A stretch of DNA of 64,000 nt from Corella eumyota. Lineage: Eukaryota; Chordata; Ascidiacea; Phlebobranchia; Corellidae. Of this stretch, positions 37,677 to 56,139 are shown piece by piece. Within the stretch, counting starts at the first letter, position 1, and every line of letters begins with the position of its first letter. The notes beneath the pieces were generated by a model. The model saw only the letters and a list, made by a program, of their open reading frames with translations, did no database searches and was not told where the DNA came from. The position numbers and the translations under genes were made by a program. The stretch is taken from assembly GCA_963082875.1 (NCBI GenBank), contig OY720098.1:2914001-2978000 (forward strand), written 5' to 3'.

Positions 37677-39957
37677 AAATGAGGCTTTGGATAATATTTT
37701 GAAATATGTATTTTTAGCAGCTTTATTACAGGATATACTGGCATTATCAAAACCTTATTCCTGACTTCATTCACAGTAACTCAGTTGTATTTGCAATTAA
37801 TCTGTAATTTCACAAATGGACAATTCATTGTGACTCGCAACCACTTTTTCCATTCAAAAGCAGTTCAAATTAAGACTACAGAAAAACGTATTCAATTTAC
37901 TAAAAATTCTTGAACTTTTTCAAGTACTTTTCTTACTAACTTGGCATACTGTAATTGGGATTTCTGCAATATTGAAATTATTTCGCCAAAGTTGCAAAGC
38001 CAATTTTGTATTATACCAACATGATTATTACCCAGAAATTATTATTTAGATTTCTGTATGTCTATAATAATGCGGACAGCATTTAAATACATTAAATTTA
38101 GTGATAAAAATTTTAAAAAAATATTAAAATTGTATCGTTCCACTATAAAGCCAAGATATTTATTTTTATGAAAACTTGTACTTCACGGTTCCTTAAACAG
38201 ACTCCTGTACTTTAAGGTATTGGATCATTTACTTTTGTCGTTCACCGTCCTAATTTAAGACCGTAATGTACAAGTGAGCCAATTTTTCAAAATTACAAAT
38301 ATTATGCAATAATAATGCTACGGTAAAATTTAAACTGAATAAAATTAAATATAAAATGCGAACGCACCATGATATTTAATAAACTAAGGTACCATTGACT
38401 ATTTATTTTCTAAAATGTCATTCTATAATTGATATATTAACTATCAACTGTTTTAATTCGCGTAATAACATTATTATAGTGGATAATCCTAAACTAAAAC
38501 GAAATATAAAATGTAAATATTTTTCTGGCCAAATTATGTTTGTGCAAATATGTAATTTTTCTTTAAAAAATTGTAGTCCCATTGAAATAAGATTACTTTT
38601 CAACGAAAACCTTACATATCTCACTCCCACAGTAGTGTAATATATCACTTAGTGTAAAAAAATGCACTAGTTTTAACTTTGTAAAAATTTTCCTGGCAGT
38701 GTATATGTAAATGTAACTTAATACAGTTATAAAGCATATTTTATGAATACTTAAGCGTTGGTTGGTCGTATTTTGACATGATATATAATATGATTTTTGA
38801 TATGAATATATATTTAATGTGTTTAAAATATATATTTATTGTGAATAAATAGTTAATTTGGAATCGTAGGTTATAATATTTTTAATTGTATATTGTTTAA
38901 ATATTAGATGACTTTGATTTATTTTTTGGCTTGTAAAATTGATTACATTGTTTAATTTTTATTTGGGAAGATATCCAAAGTTTATTAATTGCTCACTTTT
39001 AATTCTACGTTTATTAGTAATTTGTAAATTGTGTTGTTTTCAAGAATTAAATATTCTTCTTCAATTTTGTTTGATTCAGTTAAAAAATATTTTAAAAGTA
39101 CAGTAGTTAAGGCACTAGGCTTAACTTTATTTAAGGGTTGGGTTTTATATTGACTAAGCGTAATAACGCTCTGTCTCATCTATGAAAGCTTTTGTGAAAT
39201 AGTTTGTTTTTAATATGTTGACAATCCTTTTTTATTTTTTTACCCTTTTCTTGGGTTTTTAACAATTTAGGAATATTTTAAACTTTAAAACAGGGACTTA
39301 ATTATCATTACGACTAGAACTCTAATGCTCTTTATTGCAACTAACAGTTTGTGTAAAAAAATTGCACAAATACACTAAAAAAAGCTTACTGGATTTTATA
39401 AAAATTTAGTTTGAAACATTTACAATTGCAACAAATAATATTTGCCGAATCTTTAAAGGAATTGGGTTTTTACTAAAGTGGCAATAATTATGGCATTTTT
39501 GTTAGCAACAATAGCATGTACCGCTGGTTTAAAAAATTATTAGTTTTAAATAACATCTAATAACCCTGAATTAGGTCACCTGATAAAGTGGCGTGATTTC
39601 AAAACATAGTTCCAACGTAAAACTACCAGACCAGCATAACATAAATAAACATTTCAAGGTCTAGATTTTCAAATACAGGATACTGTTCAGTATAATAAAA
39701 ATTATATGTCATTTATTTTTAAATTATGTTTTAAAACTTTTCTTGTAGCCAAATTAAATTAATAATCAACTTTAAGTAAGGCAGGACAATTCTTATTACA
39801 AAAATACATTTGGTATAAAATTAACAAGAACTTAACAATATTATATAATCAAATTTGGCATTGTTAATGACACAACATTGTAGACAATAGCGTTGCAAAC
39901 TTAGCATTGTTAAACACACGACATTGTTGTTATTTTCCCATTGTTAAAACGCATTGT
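37677..39957. other. ALIX 3' UTR and intergenic stretch
   Basis: AT-rich. Candidate poly(A) signals are at about 38338 (gaataaaatt) and 38842 (gaataaatag). Short opposing open frames around 38395-38648 and 38985-39179 have no splice logic or recognisable motifs and are read as chance. No repeat of the families seen elsewhere is present. Confidence 0.5.
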
Positions 39958-40180
39958 TCACGCATCGTCAAGGGTCTCATCCAAGACGTCTTGAATTCGT
40001 TTCGTATCTTGCAAAATGTCCCACAATCCCGAGTGAATAAACACGTGATAATTGTCGCCCATCGACGAGAACGAATCGCCCACGTGATTCGGGCGTGACG
40101 TCAGAGTAACGTCACGGTCACCAGAGGCGTAGTCGTCCCCGTTTTGGCCCTGTCCGCTTGTTCCCTCTGGACTTAATGGC
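39958..40180 (-). CDS. Possible 3' exon of the 40-45 kb minus-strand gene
   Basis: An open segment after an acceptor (minus strand ctattacag, exon from about 40180) reads PLSPEGTSGQGQNGDDYASG and runs on through NYHVFIHSGLWDILQDTK to a stop at 39958. It is GC-richer than its surroundings, acidic, and looks coding. The phase fits only a phase-0 donor, and exon 9 of the upstream gene offers just a weak one (gac|gtttaa), or a phase-2 join through a second acceptor. It may be an alternative 3' exon or part of a separate small gene. Confidence 0.45.
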
Positions 40181-40230
40181 TGTAATAGTAAAAACAATTT
40201 GGTTCGTTCACTTTACTGGCACTTATTGTT

Positions 40231-40318
40231 ACGTCATCACATTTGTAGTGACGTCATTTACTTTTATAGTGACGTCATTACCTTTTATTGGGACGTCACT
40301 AACTTTTACAGTGACGTA
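40231..40318. repeat. CRE array with 20-21 bp spacing
   Basis: Five copies of acgtca or acgta cores begin at 40231, 40251, 40272, 40293 and 40314, in units of the type tgacgtcatttacttttatag. Copies 2 and 3 are full TGACGTCA sites. The array lies between the two last candidate exons of the minus-strand gene. The spacing is two DNA turns, so all cores face the same side of the helix. Confidence 0.75.
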
Positions 40319-40754
40319 GTTTATTTTAAGGTTATATATTTTTCATCAATAATAATTTTAGTGTACATATTAACTTGTTCTTTAACTACGCTAAAAACCT
40401 AAGTTTAAAAAGCGTAAATATAATTTTTTTTTTCTAATAAACACTAAACGAAAGAAAATAAAACATAAATCTTTAGCAATACCCAATTATTTTAAAAATA
40501 AAATGCTTTCAGCTTTAGCACCGTTATAACCAATAACCACACCCAAAACTAAATTTATTATAAGCCCGCCACCCTTTTAAAATCATTTAATTTTGTATCA
40601 AAATCAGCAAGCAAATTAATTGGTCATGTTTATTATATTATGATTACCGATTTGATCTTTTTTCAAGTAGATTAATCGTCATGTTTAGTCTAAACAAAAT
40701 GGTCGTGGTTATAATAAATCATCAGATTATAACCCTGTCCAATTACACAACATG

Positions 40755-43700
40755 TTAAACGTCCATTATCAAACCTTTGCGCTTGCTCGGATACTGATTG
40801 GCTAATATTTGATCTAGTTTATCCAATAGTCCGACGTGATACATATCGTCGTCTGCTATATATTCAAAATCTTCTTCGCTCGAAGAACTCGACACTAAGT
40901 CACTGGACCGTTGCGTGTTTTCGATTATTGCGTCATGTGTGTCCATTCGGCCGTGGAATTTCTGCGTTTAAAAAGCACAAAGTTCTTAACTCGAATTTTG
41001 GTTGTTTACTTTAAGAAAAAATAATAAAAAAGAAGCCAAATTTTAAGAAAGTTTTCCACGGGCCAAAGGCAACACAAGACACAACAAGACCCAAACAACA
41101 GCAGTACATATCATGCAACTAAATCATTTTTGCTAAAACTGTTCCAAAAATGTTATTTCAGTACAAAAATTTATGATATCAGTAAAGTTTGGAGGTAATT
41201 TGATTAAAAACTTGTTCCCTTAATTTTTATTTCTAGCAACTTATGACTTTCAATAAAATATGTTTATTATATTATAACTGATTAAAACTATTTAGTCATT
41301 TTGTTAAATGCTAAGGACTTTTGCTGGGAAACCAAACGCCTACGTTTACTTTCGTTTAAACAAAACCACTTTGCCAACCTACACACTTTTAAAAAATAAC
41401 TCACATTTAAAAACTTCCTGATTTACTCCATGCTTACTTTTTGGTCATTAAAAATATGTATAAATGCATAAAGTTAGTGTTACTCCGCACCTTGGACGCT
41501 TTTTTAGTTGGTCATTTGACGAAAATATCCTTTTCTTTATTTTTTTAAAATTTATACACCATGCTTATACACCCAAAGTAAAAAAATATGTTGTTATCTT
41601 ATAAACAGTTTGTAATCAGGCATGCTTAACCCAAAAACTAGTTTTACCTGAGTTGCCGCTGTTCTGCTTGTCCACGAATGTCGCTTAGCAACATAATGTT
41701 TTAATCTCTCGTCGTCGGTTGCCAGGATACCATCAACTTGGAGCTCTTCTAATATGACGTCAGCACTCATCACCTCAAGGTTGACTCCTTCTTTGAAAAG
41801 ATTGCGCAAGCCTGTAATTGAATCAGGTTTATTATTCAAGCACATAATTCTAAATCAAGTTTGTTATTCAGCACCAGATTCAAAATCTAGTTTGTTATTT
41901 CTGTCTTTAACAGTTAGGAATCTTTATTCTAACGTCAAATTACATTATAAGAAATATATTTTATATTCACCTGTGTGCACTCGTTCTCTTATTGCGTCAT
42001 CCTTTACGTCCCACCCGTACGAGTGAGCAAATCGAATCATAACGTTCAGTTGGCCATCAAAGTTGCGATGCTTCAAATACGTCTGTTTTAAAGGTAAATT
42101 TATAAAAGTATTTTAATTTCCAAATCTGTTTTATGTTTCAATGCAGAATTTAAATGAATATATTTGACCAAATCTGGTTATGTCAGTTTATTTTGGATAA
42201 ACGTTGCTGAAATTAATTTAGGCTTAAGTTAGATGTAAGATATAAAAAAAAAAAAAAAAAAAAAAAACTTTAACAAGCACCTTTTGTATAAATTTAATCC
42301 TAACTTAAAACTTGTTTTAGGAAAAAGTTGTCAATTCGACAAATTCGACACGGAATTTCCACGAACAAAAACACCAGAACTTTTCAAATGAATTAAAAAT
42401 TTACGCCGAAATGTTAAATTTTGATTGATTTACCTTTTCCAGTTTTAAAAGGTTTAACAAAGTTTCCGAGCACGCGTGAATAGGAGACGAACTCATCACT
42501 ATATCTACATTGAGTTCGATCGCTTGAGATTTCGGAATATTTTCCTCCCATTTAGATTTCATTAAATCGAACACAAACAACTGAGCTACTCCGTCAGCTT
42601 TTCCACCTATTTTAAACAAAGATGATGATATCAAAGGGTTAATGAATATACAAAATCACATTGCTAAATACAATGTTATGCATCATACAATTAAAGGTTG
42701 TTGTAGAGTATTATATAGTATGTATTAAAGCTTGAGTCTAGCAACAAAATTAAGTCAACGACACTCTCAATTATTAAGTTGAAACCAGGAAATGGGATAT
42801 TTAGAACTTTTTACTGATAAACTATCGAAATTAATACTCTAGGATGCCAAAATTGGATCTATTTAATATTTATTTTAAAGGGCACTTAATAAGATTTACC
42901 AATAAATCTTGCTTTGTATAAAGACACTTCTTCATCAGTAAAAACATCAACGTAAGATATTTCACATTTCAAAACCATCAAGGTCGCATTTCGACCCTCA
43001 GTGTCGAGGAACAACTTGTAATAAACATGGTCGGACCAGGGACGGCAATTTCCGGTCACCTCGGTCTCGGAGACTCTTTTTCTGGTCTCTAAAAGCTCCT
43101 AAGAAGAAACAGTTAATAGTAAAGTACAAATATAGTGATATTTTAAATCCAAAACATTTCACATTCTCATATTTTTTTTTAGTTTTTGGTGTACTTATAA
43201 TTGCTATTTGGTGTTTTTTATTGCCATCTTTGGGCTTAGTTGAAGATTAAGGAAAACAAAAATATTCTAACAATTAGATAACGACGTCTATAATTTTAAA
43301 TTCTACAAACACATTAGATTTATTAAAGGTTGAAGTACCTGGGGTCGCTCACTTATGATGTCTTTTGGGCGTGGCCTGGGCGGCCTGGACGAGGTATTAT
43401 TGCCCATGTTTTCCAATTCAAAGTGATTGGGATCAAACAATTGTGAAGTAGTCGGCTCCAGGACTGTGTCACCCGGAAAAATGTCACGTGGTGGCGTTGT
43501 TGTAAATGGGGAGATTTGTGGAGGAATTTGTTCCTTGGAATTAAGAACGTTATTGTCACGCAAAGTTTTACTTATTAGCTATTTTAGTGCTTATATTCGT
43601 ATATGAAAAATACTAATGTTTTCCAGTATATATTAAATTATTTTTTAAGCACTGATACCTACCATAAATATTTGCGCGTACTTACAATAGGCTTTAACCT

Positions 43701-44771
43701 ACCAGCAGTTTAATCAAACACTTATACTTCGGATCAATGATATCTTAAACTGCCAAAGTCAACTCAAGACTGGGTCGGGGTAACAAATGTTACTCTATGT
43801 TAATGTCGTGATATCGACCTTTCCACATCAAGGATAAAAAATAAGCAAAAAAATTAGATTAATTTCAACAAAATAAATTTGCAAATAACTTTAAATCACC
43901 TGCGTTGTAGATTTATTAAACTGAGTGTAGCTTGGAAGTCCAGTAACCAGTGTAGTTTGGACTTCGCGAGCTGACAAATCCGACCTAAAGACATTGTAAA
44001 AATTAAAATAAACTTTAAACATTGTATGGTTATTGTTTGTCCTATTAACTGCGGCTTACGGGAAACAAATTGGTCTAAGCGGATATAACTATTTAACTGT
44101 TCATTTATCAGCAAGGAAGCACTCTTTTGACCTTGTATGGACGATTTTAATAAAATCATAATTGTTAATTATTAATTTAATTTTGTGCCTCTACATTTTA
44201 AGTATTTATTACATAAAAATGTCTAAACAAACTATAATTAAACTTATTTTATTCGAACAAAATACAAACTCATTTACCTGGAAACTGATAAATCGCTATC
44301 AGAAAATATGTCAGTAGCTTGTTCGTGAGGTTTTCGAGTCTAACAAATCAAATACAAATTTATTATTTGTTGTTAAACTAAATACTCCCAAAGAACAAAA
44401 ATACAATACTTATATTACATACATGAATATTGTTTAAATAAATAAGAAACCTGTTGATTCAAAATATCCTGGTCGGTTATTTCTGGTGGAGTTTCTGTTG
44501 CAGTAGTTGTTTCACTAAACTCGCTTCTCGGCCGAGGTGTCGAGAAGGTCAAAGGTTGCAGGGCTGCTTTTTGAGCTGCTGTATCTTCAGCAAAATGCAC
44601 TCTACGGTCGCTCAAGTTTAAATCTGCGTCGGAGTATGTTCGCTGCTTTTCCTCGAGTTGATACGCGATAGTATGGCCGACTGTTTCTACTGTAAAACTG
44701 GAATTTCGACCTCTGGGTATTCCCGTTGATTTGCCAGCACTGTAATTAAACCTATTTCGGCTCATGATCAC
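40755..44771 (-). CDS. Unrecognised conserved-looking intracellular protein
   Basis: I cannot name this gene. Exons: 44451-44771, 44278-44339, 43900-43984, 43339-43578, 42900-43098, 42434-42606, 41971-42082, 41648-41811, 40755-40961; about 520 aa if it stops at 40755, with frame continuity at every junction. Seen: no signal peptide or membrane segment; a Ser/Thr/Pro-rich, charged N-terminal 250 aa (MSRNRFNYSAGKSTGIPRGR; RPPRPRPKD); then a compact, less polar region (exons 5-8) that looks like a folded domain, with WSDHVYYKLFLDTEGRNATL, VAQLFVFDLMKSKWEENIP, YLKHRNFDGQLNVMIRFAHS and LEELQVDGILATDDERLKHY; then an acidic Ser-rich C terminus (DLVSSSSSEEDFEYIADDD). The first ATG is at 44771, with a second in-frame one at 44765. 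It is head to head with MEIOC, starts 1.04 kb apart. Confidence 0.75.
43737..43848 (+). repeat. SINE family 1, 3' fragment
   Basis: In intron 3 of the minus-strand gene. It keeps cttaaactgccaaagtcaac, gagactgggtcggggtaac, cgacctttccacatcaagg and a short A-run. Confidence 0.8.
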
Positions 44772-45812
44772 TTAAACCCGCACTTATCATGATTTTAACG
44801 GGAATCACTGGGTATAATTTCCTGTTCAAAAATCATATTTAATAAAATATAAACAAAAAAAAGAAAACGAGGTTATGCTAACTAAACCTCTCTTTGTTTA
44901 TTAAATATCGCTAGACTAAGAATGCAAATCCTAATCCACAAAACATATATTTACAAATCCGTAAATCCGACCCTCTAAAAAGTAATTTTTTAACTATTTA
45001 CTAAACTTTGTTATATCATATGGCGAAAGCTATTGTGCTATGCAATGGCCAAACCACAGCAGAGCTCGTAGATGACGTCACTTCCTGTCTTTCCTGGATG
45101 GTGTCAAAGAAAATAAAAGTTGATTTATATTATCGCTTATACAATACTAATATAATGTTAGTTAGACGGGAATTATTGAATTGTTTTACCAAATACTTTT
45201 TCCACAGCTAATCTGTTTAAAAGTGTCTAGTGTCCACAAAAAATATGTTTTAATGTTCATCTTATTCTAGTTGTTTATATTTGTTTGTTATCGGTTAGAT
45301 ATTGAAAAACTTTTTAGATGTCAACAATTTCTCTTTTTTAACCTTTCTTTATTATTTTTAAATTTATATTAATAATTTTTGTTTAAATTTAAGAAAAATA
45401 TACTTATAAGAATCATTTTCATTCGTTGGTCGTTAATAAAATAAATATTTAAAATTAATATTTGTTGGCAACACTACGCAAGAATTTAAAATAAACGTCA
45501 TCAGCAAATTTTGTGATGTCATTATCGAACTAAGTACGGTAGGCTAAAGTTGAGTCAAGTAAATGGCGTAAATAATGATTTTTAATAAACTATTTAAGAT
45601 TTTAAAGCCTCATTTACTTAAAACTTAAGCTATTTTACACTTTTAATTAATTTGGTGCAACATTTTGTAAAAATATGAGCCGTAGTTAATTATATTTAGG
45701 CTAGAAAACGTAACTTTAGATTTATATAAAATATCATTAACTGACGTTTTTATCATTTTTTTTATAAAAACACATCATGACTTGCCTTTATTATTTAATT
45801 AGGGGTAATTAA
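44772..45812. other. Shared upstream region of the unrecognised gene and MEIOC
   Basis: A 1.04-kb divergent region. A composite CRE-ETS sequence is at 45073-45088. An acceptor-like ttatttaattag at 45791-45802 precedes the MEIOC start by 10 bp and could be a 5' UTR intron end or a trans-splice acceptor. A 67-codon open frame at 45008-45211 is judged chance. Confidence 0.5.
45073..45088 (-). promoter_or_regulatory. Overlapping CRE and ETS site
   Basis: On the minus strand the sequence reads caggaagtgacgtcat, a GGAAGTG ETS core fused directly to a full TGACGTCA. This composite is a well-known promoter element in animal bidirectional and housekeeping promoters. It lies 0.3 kb from one start codon (44771) and 0.73 kb from the other (45813). 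Confidence 0.6.
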
Positions 45813-52174
<6,362 letters not shown>

Positions 52175-53267
52175 TAAGGGTAATAAAAATGCTAATAGTA
52201 AGACAAAATTTTATTAAACTTTTTAGAAAGGTTTCATATATTTTCACTGCATTTTATATGCTATACTGCAGTTTCTTAGTATCTAGAATGTTTTTAGGCC
52301 TTTTTGAAATAGTGAAAACCGATGATATATAAAAAAATGAAGTTATTTTTGCAAACTTTTCCCTTTAGATGTTATTTTATTTTAGTTAGAATTAAGAAAT
52401 TGTTGTTTTTTTAGTTGTTTTATTTATTTATTTTTAGAATAGTTTATTTAATTAATGTTGGAAAGGCACTTTAGTTTTTTTATTGCCAGTTTTTGTTATC
52501 ATCTTTACTAACCCTGTAAATTTACTCTATAAGTTTATTTAATATTAAAATAGATTCAAATAATTTTTTAAAATTAACAAAGTTTTATACTTGAGATTTT
52601 ACATACCAAATAATAAATTTCGGAAAAATTTCAATTTGAAAAAGTAGAAAACTACAAATGGTTTTAAAAAAGGAATAATCTTATTGCATTTTTAAAGTTT
52701 TTTATATCTTTATATAATCGTTATTTACTTATATACTGTTATGTTGTTATTTTAAAGTTGTTTTACCGAGTAGTCCTAGATAAAAGTTGTTGTATTTTTA
52801 GTTAGTTAAAAACATAATTTCCATGCAAAATTTATCAAAAAAATTAACAAATTTAAAAAATTTCAACTCGTAATTGTACTTACTGCTTCTTTTATTTAAA
52901 TCATCAATAGGCTATTTTGTTTTACTGTTTTTTAAAGATTAGGCAAATTTTATGTTACGGTTGTTTTTTTAATAAATGTATCACTCAAAAGTTAAAGTTG
53001 TTTCGTAAATCAGAATATTAAGGCTTCAGCATTTTTTTTTATATTTAAATTAGAAAAAAAAACATTCCCAATTTGACCAATATAATTTATTTATAATCAC
53101 TCATACAGTTGAATTTTTAACTGTTAACTGCCTAGGGGTAATGTTATGATAATGTGAGTTTAATATTACGTATTCACTATTATATTTAGGTTTATATTAG
53201 TATCTTAAACTATAAGGTTAGCAATAATAAAAGGACAATTGTTTTAAATTAAAAAAGTTTTGTTTTA
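52175..53267. other. Convergent 3' region of MEIOC and CCDC43
   Basis: No exon is visible in the 1.1 kb between the two stop codons. It holds the two 3' UTRs; an AATAAA for MEIOC lies at about 52971 (ttaataaatg). No repeat seen. Confidence 0.55.
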
Positions 53268-55038
53268 TTATCTTGATTTTTCTTTCTTTTGTGTTCTCTT
53301 TTTTTCTTTGTCTTTGCGTTCGGCTTTCTTGATTTTCTGCATTTCTCTGTCATTCTAAAAACATAAATAAGTTTAAAATAGTTTACTTTTAACATATTTT
53401 TAGTAGTGTTTTCTATGCTTCAAAAAAATGCTAAACATAAAGGAAAATGCTAAACATTTTATTTTCACTATTTGTATATGTAAAAACAAAAATTAAACAG
53501 GTAATTATGTCTTATACTATAAGGCCTATTTGTACCAATTATAAATAATTAAAACAAGTATGGTAAGCGTGTTTAAAAAGTATTATAAAAAAAATTATTT
53601 TCCTACTTTGTCGTTTTCTTTTTTCTTAATAGCTTCTTCTTTTCGTTTAATTCTTTCTTGTTTTTCGGCATTTGCGATCGTTTCTGCATTGTTGTTTGTA
53701 AATAATTCTAGTGCAGAATCTAGGTAAAAAATGTTGTCAAGCTGGGATTAAAATTGATAAGGAACTTATACTTACATTTTAGGTAAAAATTTAAAGTTTA
53801 ACCATGTTGTAAAAAAAATTCAAAATGTTTTTTTTCTTACCTACAGTGTTTTGGTGTGTTGGTTTTTTCTCTTCTTTAGTTGTATTTCGTTATTAAGAAA
53901 AGTAAAGTTTTATTTAAATTAAAAAAATAATTATTAGGACCAGTACAGTATTTTAATTTTCAAAGTAAAAATAAATTTAATTTTTATTAAACTAGTTAAA
54001 TAAAAAGAGGATATTTTGTTTCCCCAGCATCCTCTTCATGTTCTTCATCTTCAATATTTCCGTATCTTTCCATTACAGACTGTTTTATTAGATTTCTTTC
54101 TGCAGCTTTTTCTAAAAAAATTACAGATTAAATATAAGTTAACACTGATCCACATTAAATTTTGACAACCAAGTAAGTGTAGAATAAGTTTAGGAATATT
54201 TTTAAAATGATTAAAGTTTTTTTTTAATATAATTAAACTATTAGTTATAATATTTTTTACATAATAGTTTTAAATCCCTTACAAACAAATTATACCTAAA
54301 TCAACAGGTTTAATATGATGTTGTGTTGTTGTTACTCCAATATGTGAGGCGAGTATGTCGTCAATATTTTTGTCTTGCTCTAAAATAAAATTCTTTTATC
54401 ATAAAAATATTAACTTAAGCTAAAAAAATTGTTCTTTAATAAAACCGAATTGACACTTTTTTCATTAAATAATAGAAAATTCCAATTATATATGATTTTA
54501 CTTGTATCAGAAACAACATTGGTGTTGTTTTGAAAGTTTTTCCATGAATTTATTACCTCCTCACAAACATCACCGCTGTTTTCCTTTAAAACAAAATGTT
54601 TAACATTATTTTTAAATAGCTCTTAAATAATAAGAAAAATTTTTTAACTTGCTTGTTAAAAACATTGATTAACTAGATTTTAAGTAAAATTCTACAGCAT
54701 TAATAAATCAGCTTATGAAAAACGAAATGCCTTATTTCTTATAAAAAAAATTTGGAAAGAAAACCCTAATGCAAGAGAGTTTAAAGTTTTAACCCTTTAC
54801 CAATAAGCTGGTTTTATAAAAATTATCTGACAATGTTGATGTAATAAAACAAAGGCGTATTTACCACCATTGATTCTAAAATTTCGGTTAAAGTTTCTGT
54901 TAAACAACTATCATCTTCTTCTTCTAGTATGCCGGTAATGTACGAACCATATACATCATTATCTATGTCCAATGACATTAGTTTTTTGCACAACCATTGT
55001 TCAAAGTTTTGTGTGTCATTAGAAGGCGAGTTTGTCAT
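53268..55038 (-). CDS. CCDC43: CCDC43, coiled-coil domain-containing protein 43
   Basis: Small conserved protein of poorly known function. Seven exons: 54865-55038, 54502-54583, 54296-54379, 54015-54111, 53841-53881, 53607-53719, 53268-53354; 225 aa, essentially the human length (224). Seen: the N-terminal block FEQWLCKKLMSLDIDNDVYG and YITGILEEEDD, matching human FGSWLDGRLEALGVDRAVYG and YILGILQEEE; a middle acidic segment (MERYGNIEDEEHEED); and a C-terminal Lys/Glu coiled coil ending DKEKKRTQKKEKSR (human KEKEKKRTQKGERKR). The join between exons 4 and 5 has no GT-AG option that keeps the frame but fits an AT-AC U12-type intron (53882-54014) exactly. A pair of CREs lies about 0.4 kb upstream. 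Confidence 0.93.
53882..54014 (-). other. Predicted AT-AC (U12-type) intron in CCDC43
   Basis: On the minus strand the intron begins ATATCCTC (U12 donor consensus ATATCCTT) and ends in AC at 53882. A branch-site-like TTTCTTAAT (consensus TTCCTTAAY) spans 53900-53892, putting the branch adenosine about 11 nt from the 3' end, as U12 introns require. Splicing AA|AACTAAAGAA restores the frame (K-T-K-E-E-K-K) and joins the conserved acidic and basic parts of CCDC43. Length 133 bp. Confidence 0.8.
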
Positions 55039-55441
55039 GTTTTAGATAAATTTATTTGACCTTTTCTTTTATAAAATTAAACTATAAGCTAGACATAACG
55101 CCAAAACGTGTGAGAGATATTAACCTATGTTATAAACGGGAAATACCCTGAAATGAGATAAAAATTAAAAAATTATGACGTGTTTTGCAGCGTATTTAAA
55201 TAAAATTATACATACTTTCCTAAACTTAGTTGTACTAAAAATGTAAACTACTACAAATGGTTTATAAAATAAAAATAAATATTGCAAAAAACTATTTATT
55301 GCCAGTTAATTAATAGTAGGTAGTAAATCAAACACCAGTTTTTAAAAACCATTTGCACTATTTGCAGGCACTATGTAAAAGGCGGGGTGCTTGTGCAGAG
55401 TGTTTTTGTTTTTTTTATTTTATTTTTTTTAAATTTTTTAA

Positions 55442-55593
55442 TGACGTCACTTATGATGACGTCATTAGATTGCTATATTGGTACGATGATGGGATAAGTT
55501 AACATACCACCATCTGTCGTACATAAAATGTAGAAAACTATACGCAGCAGATACTGATAAATGATAATTATTTTTAGGCGAGAAATGACGTCA
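55442..55593. promoter_or_regulatory. Three CREs upstream of CCDC43
   Basis: Perfect TGACGTCA at 55442-55449, 55457-55464 (15 bp apart) and 55586-55593. They lie 0.40-0.55 kb upstream of the CCDC43 start codon at 55038. Regulatory use is inferred from consensus and position. Confidence 0.5.
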
Positions 55594-55611
55594 TAACCCT
55601 TTTGAGCCTCA

Positions 55612-55759
55612 TTTTTATTGCCCCATCCCTAAAATAAATTTAGTTGCAATCGGGAGAAGTTAACTAGAAGTTGGCACAAAGGGTAAGAAGGAGTCAACGG
55701 AAGCCTTATCTGACGAATTTTTATTGCCCCGTTCCAAAAGTAAATTTAATTTGCAATCG
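55612..55759 (+). repeat. Local direct repeat, two copies of 41-42 bp
   Basis: Copy 1 at 55612-55652 and copy 2 at 55718-55759 share tttttattgcccc, taaattta and tgcaatcg in order, with a 65-bp unrelated spacer. Confidence 0.65.
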
Positions 55760-56139
55760 TACATTTGTTTCCGATTGATTTAAATTCTAACGGTGCGTTT
55801 CATTAGCAGACAAGACGTACCTTAAATGAGGATAAACATTTAATTGGAACTAATCGGCCATTAAATTGCTCAAAATGTGGGGATTCACCGAATACAGCAC
55901 CATTTGCGTCAAATTCACCCTTGTTTTGAAGTTTTCATCGTAGAACGGTAAGTTAATAACTAAGTTTTAGGTTGTCAGATAGGGGGCCAGAAGATTTGGT
56001 TAGTAAAAAATCGTAGTATACTTGGCAACCGTCGAATAGTATTATTAGTAACTAAAAGTGGTGGATATTATGTAAAATCATATGGCACAAAACAAAATAC
56101 GGGTTGTAACCACATATAAGAAAAGAATAAGACTAAGCA

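Noticed and set aside
37377-37764. Long open frames on both strands over the last ALIX exon
   Set aside because: They are shadows of the proline/glutamine-rich ALIX tail in other frames.
38395-38648. Opposing ~80-codon frames downstream of ALIX
   Set aside because: Both strands are open by chance in AT-rich sequence; neither has a domain or splice sites.
40199-40402. Plus-strand frame with repeated SDV-xx-FY peptides
   Set aside because: The peptide repeat only reflects the 21-bp CRE-containing DNA array.
45008-45211. 67-codon open frame in the divergent region next to MEIOC
   Set aside because: Overlaps the CRE-ETS promoter element and shows no homology-like motifs or splice logic.
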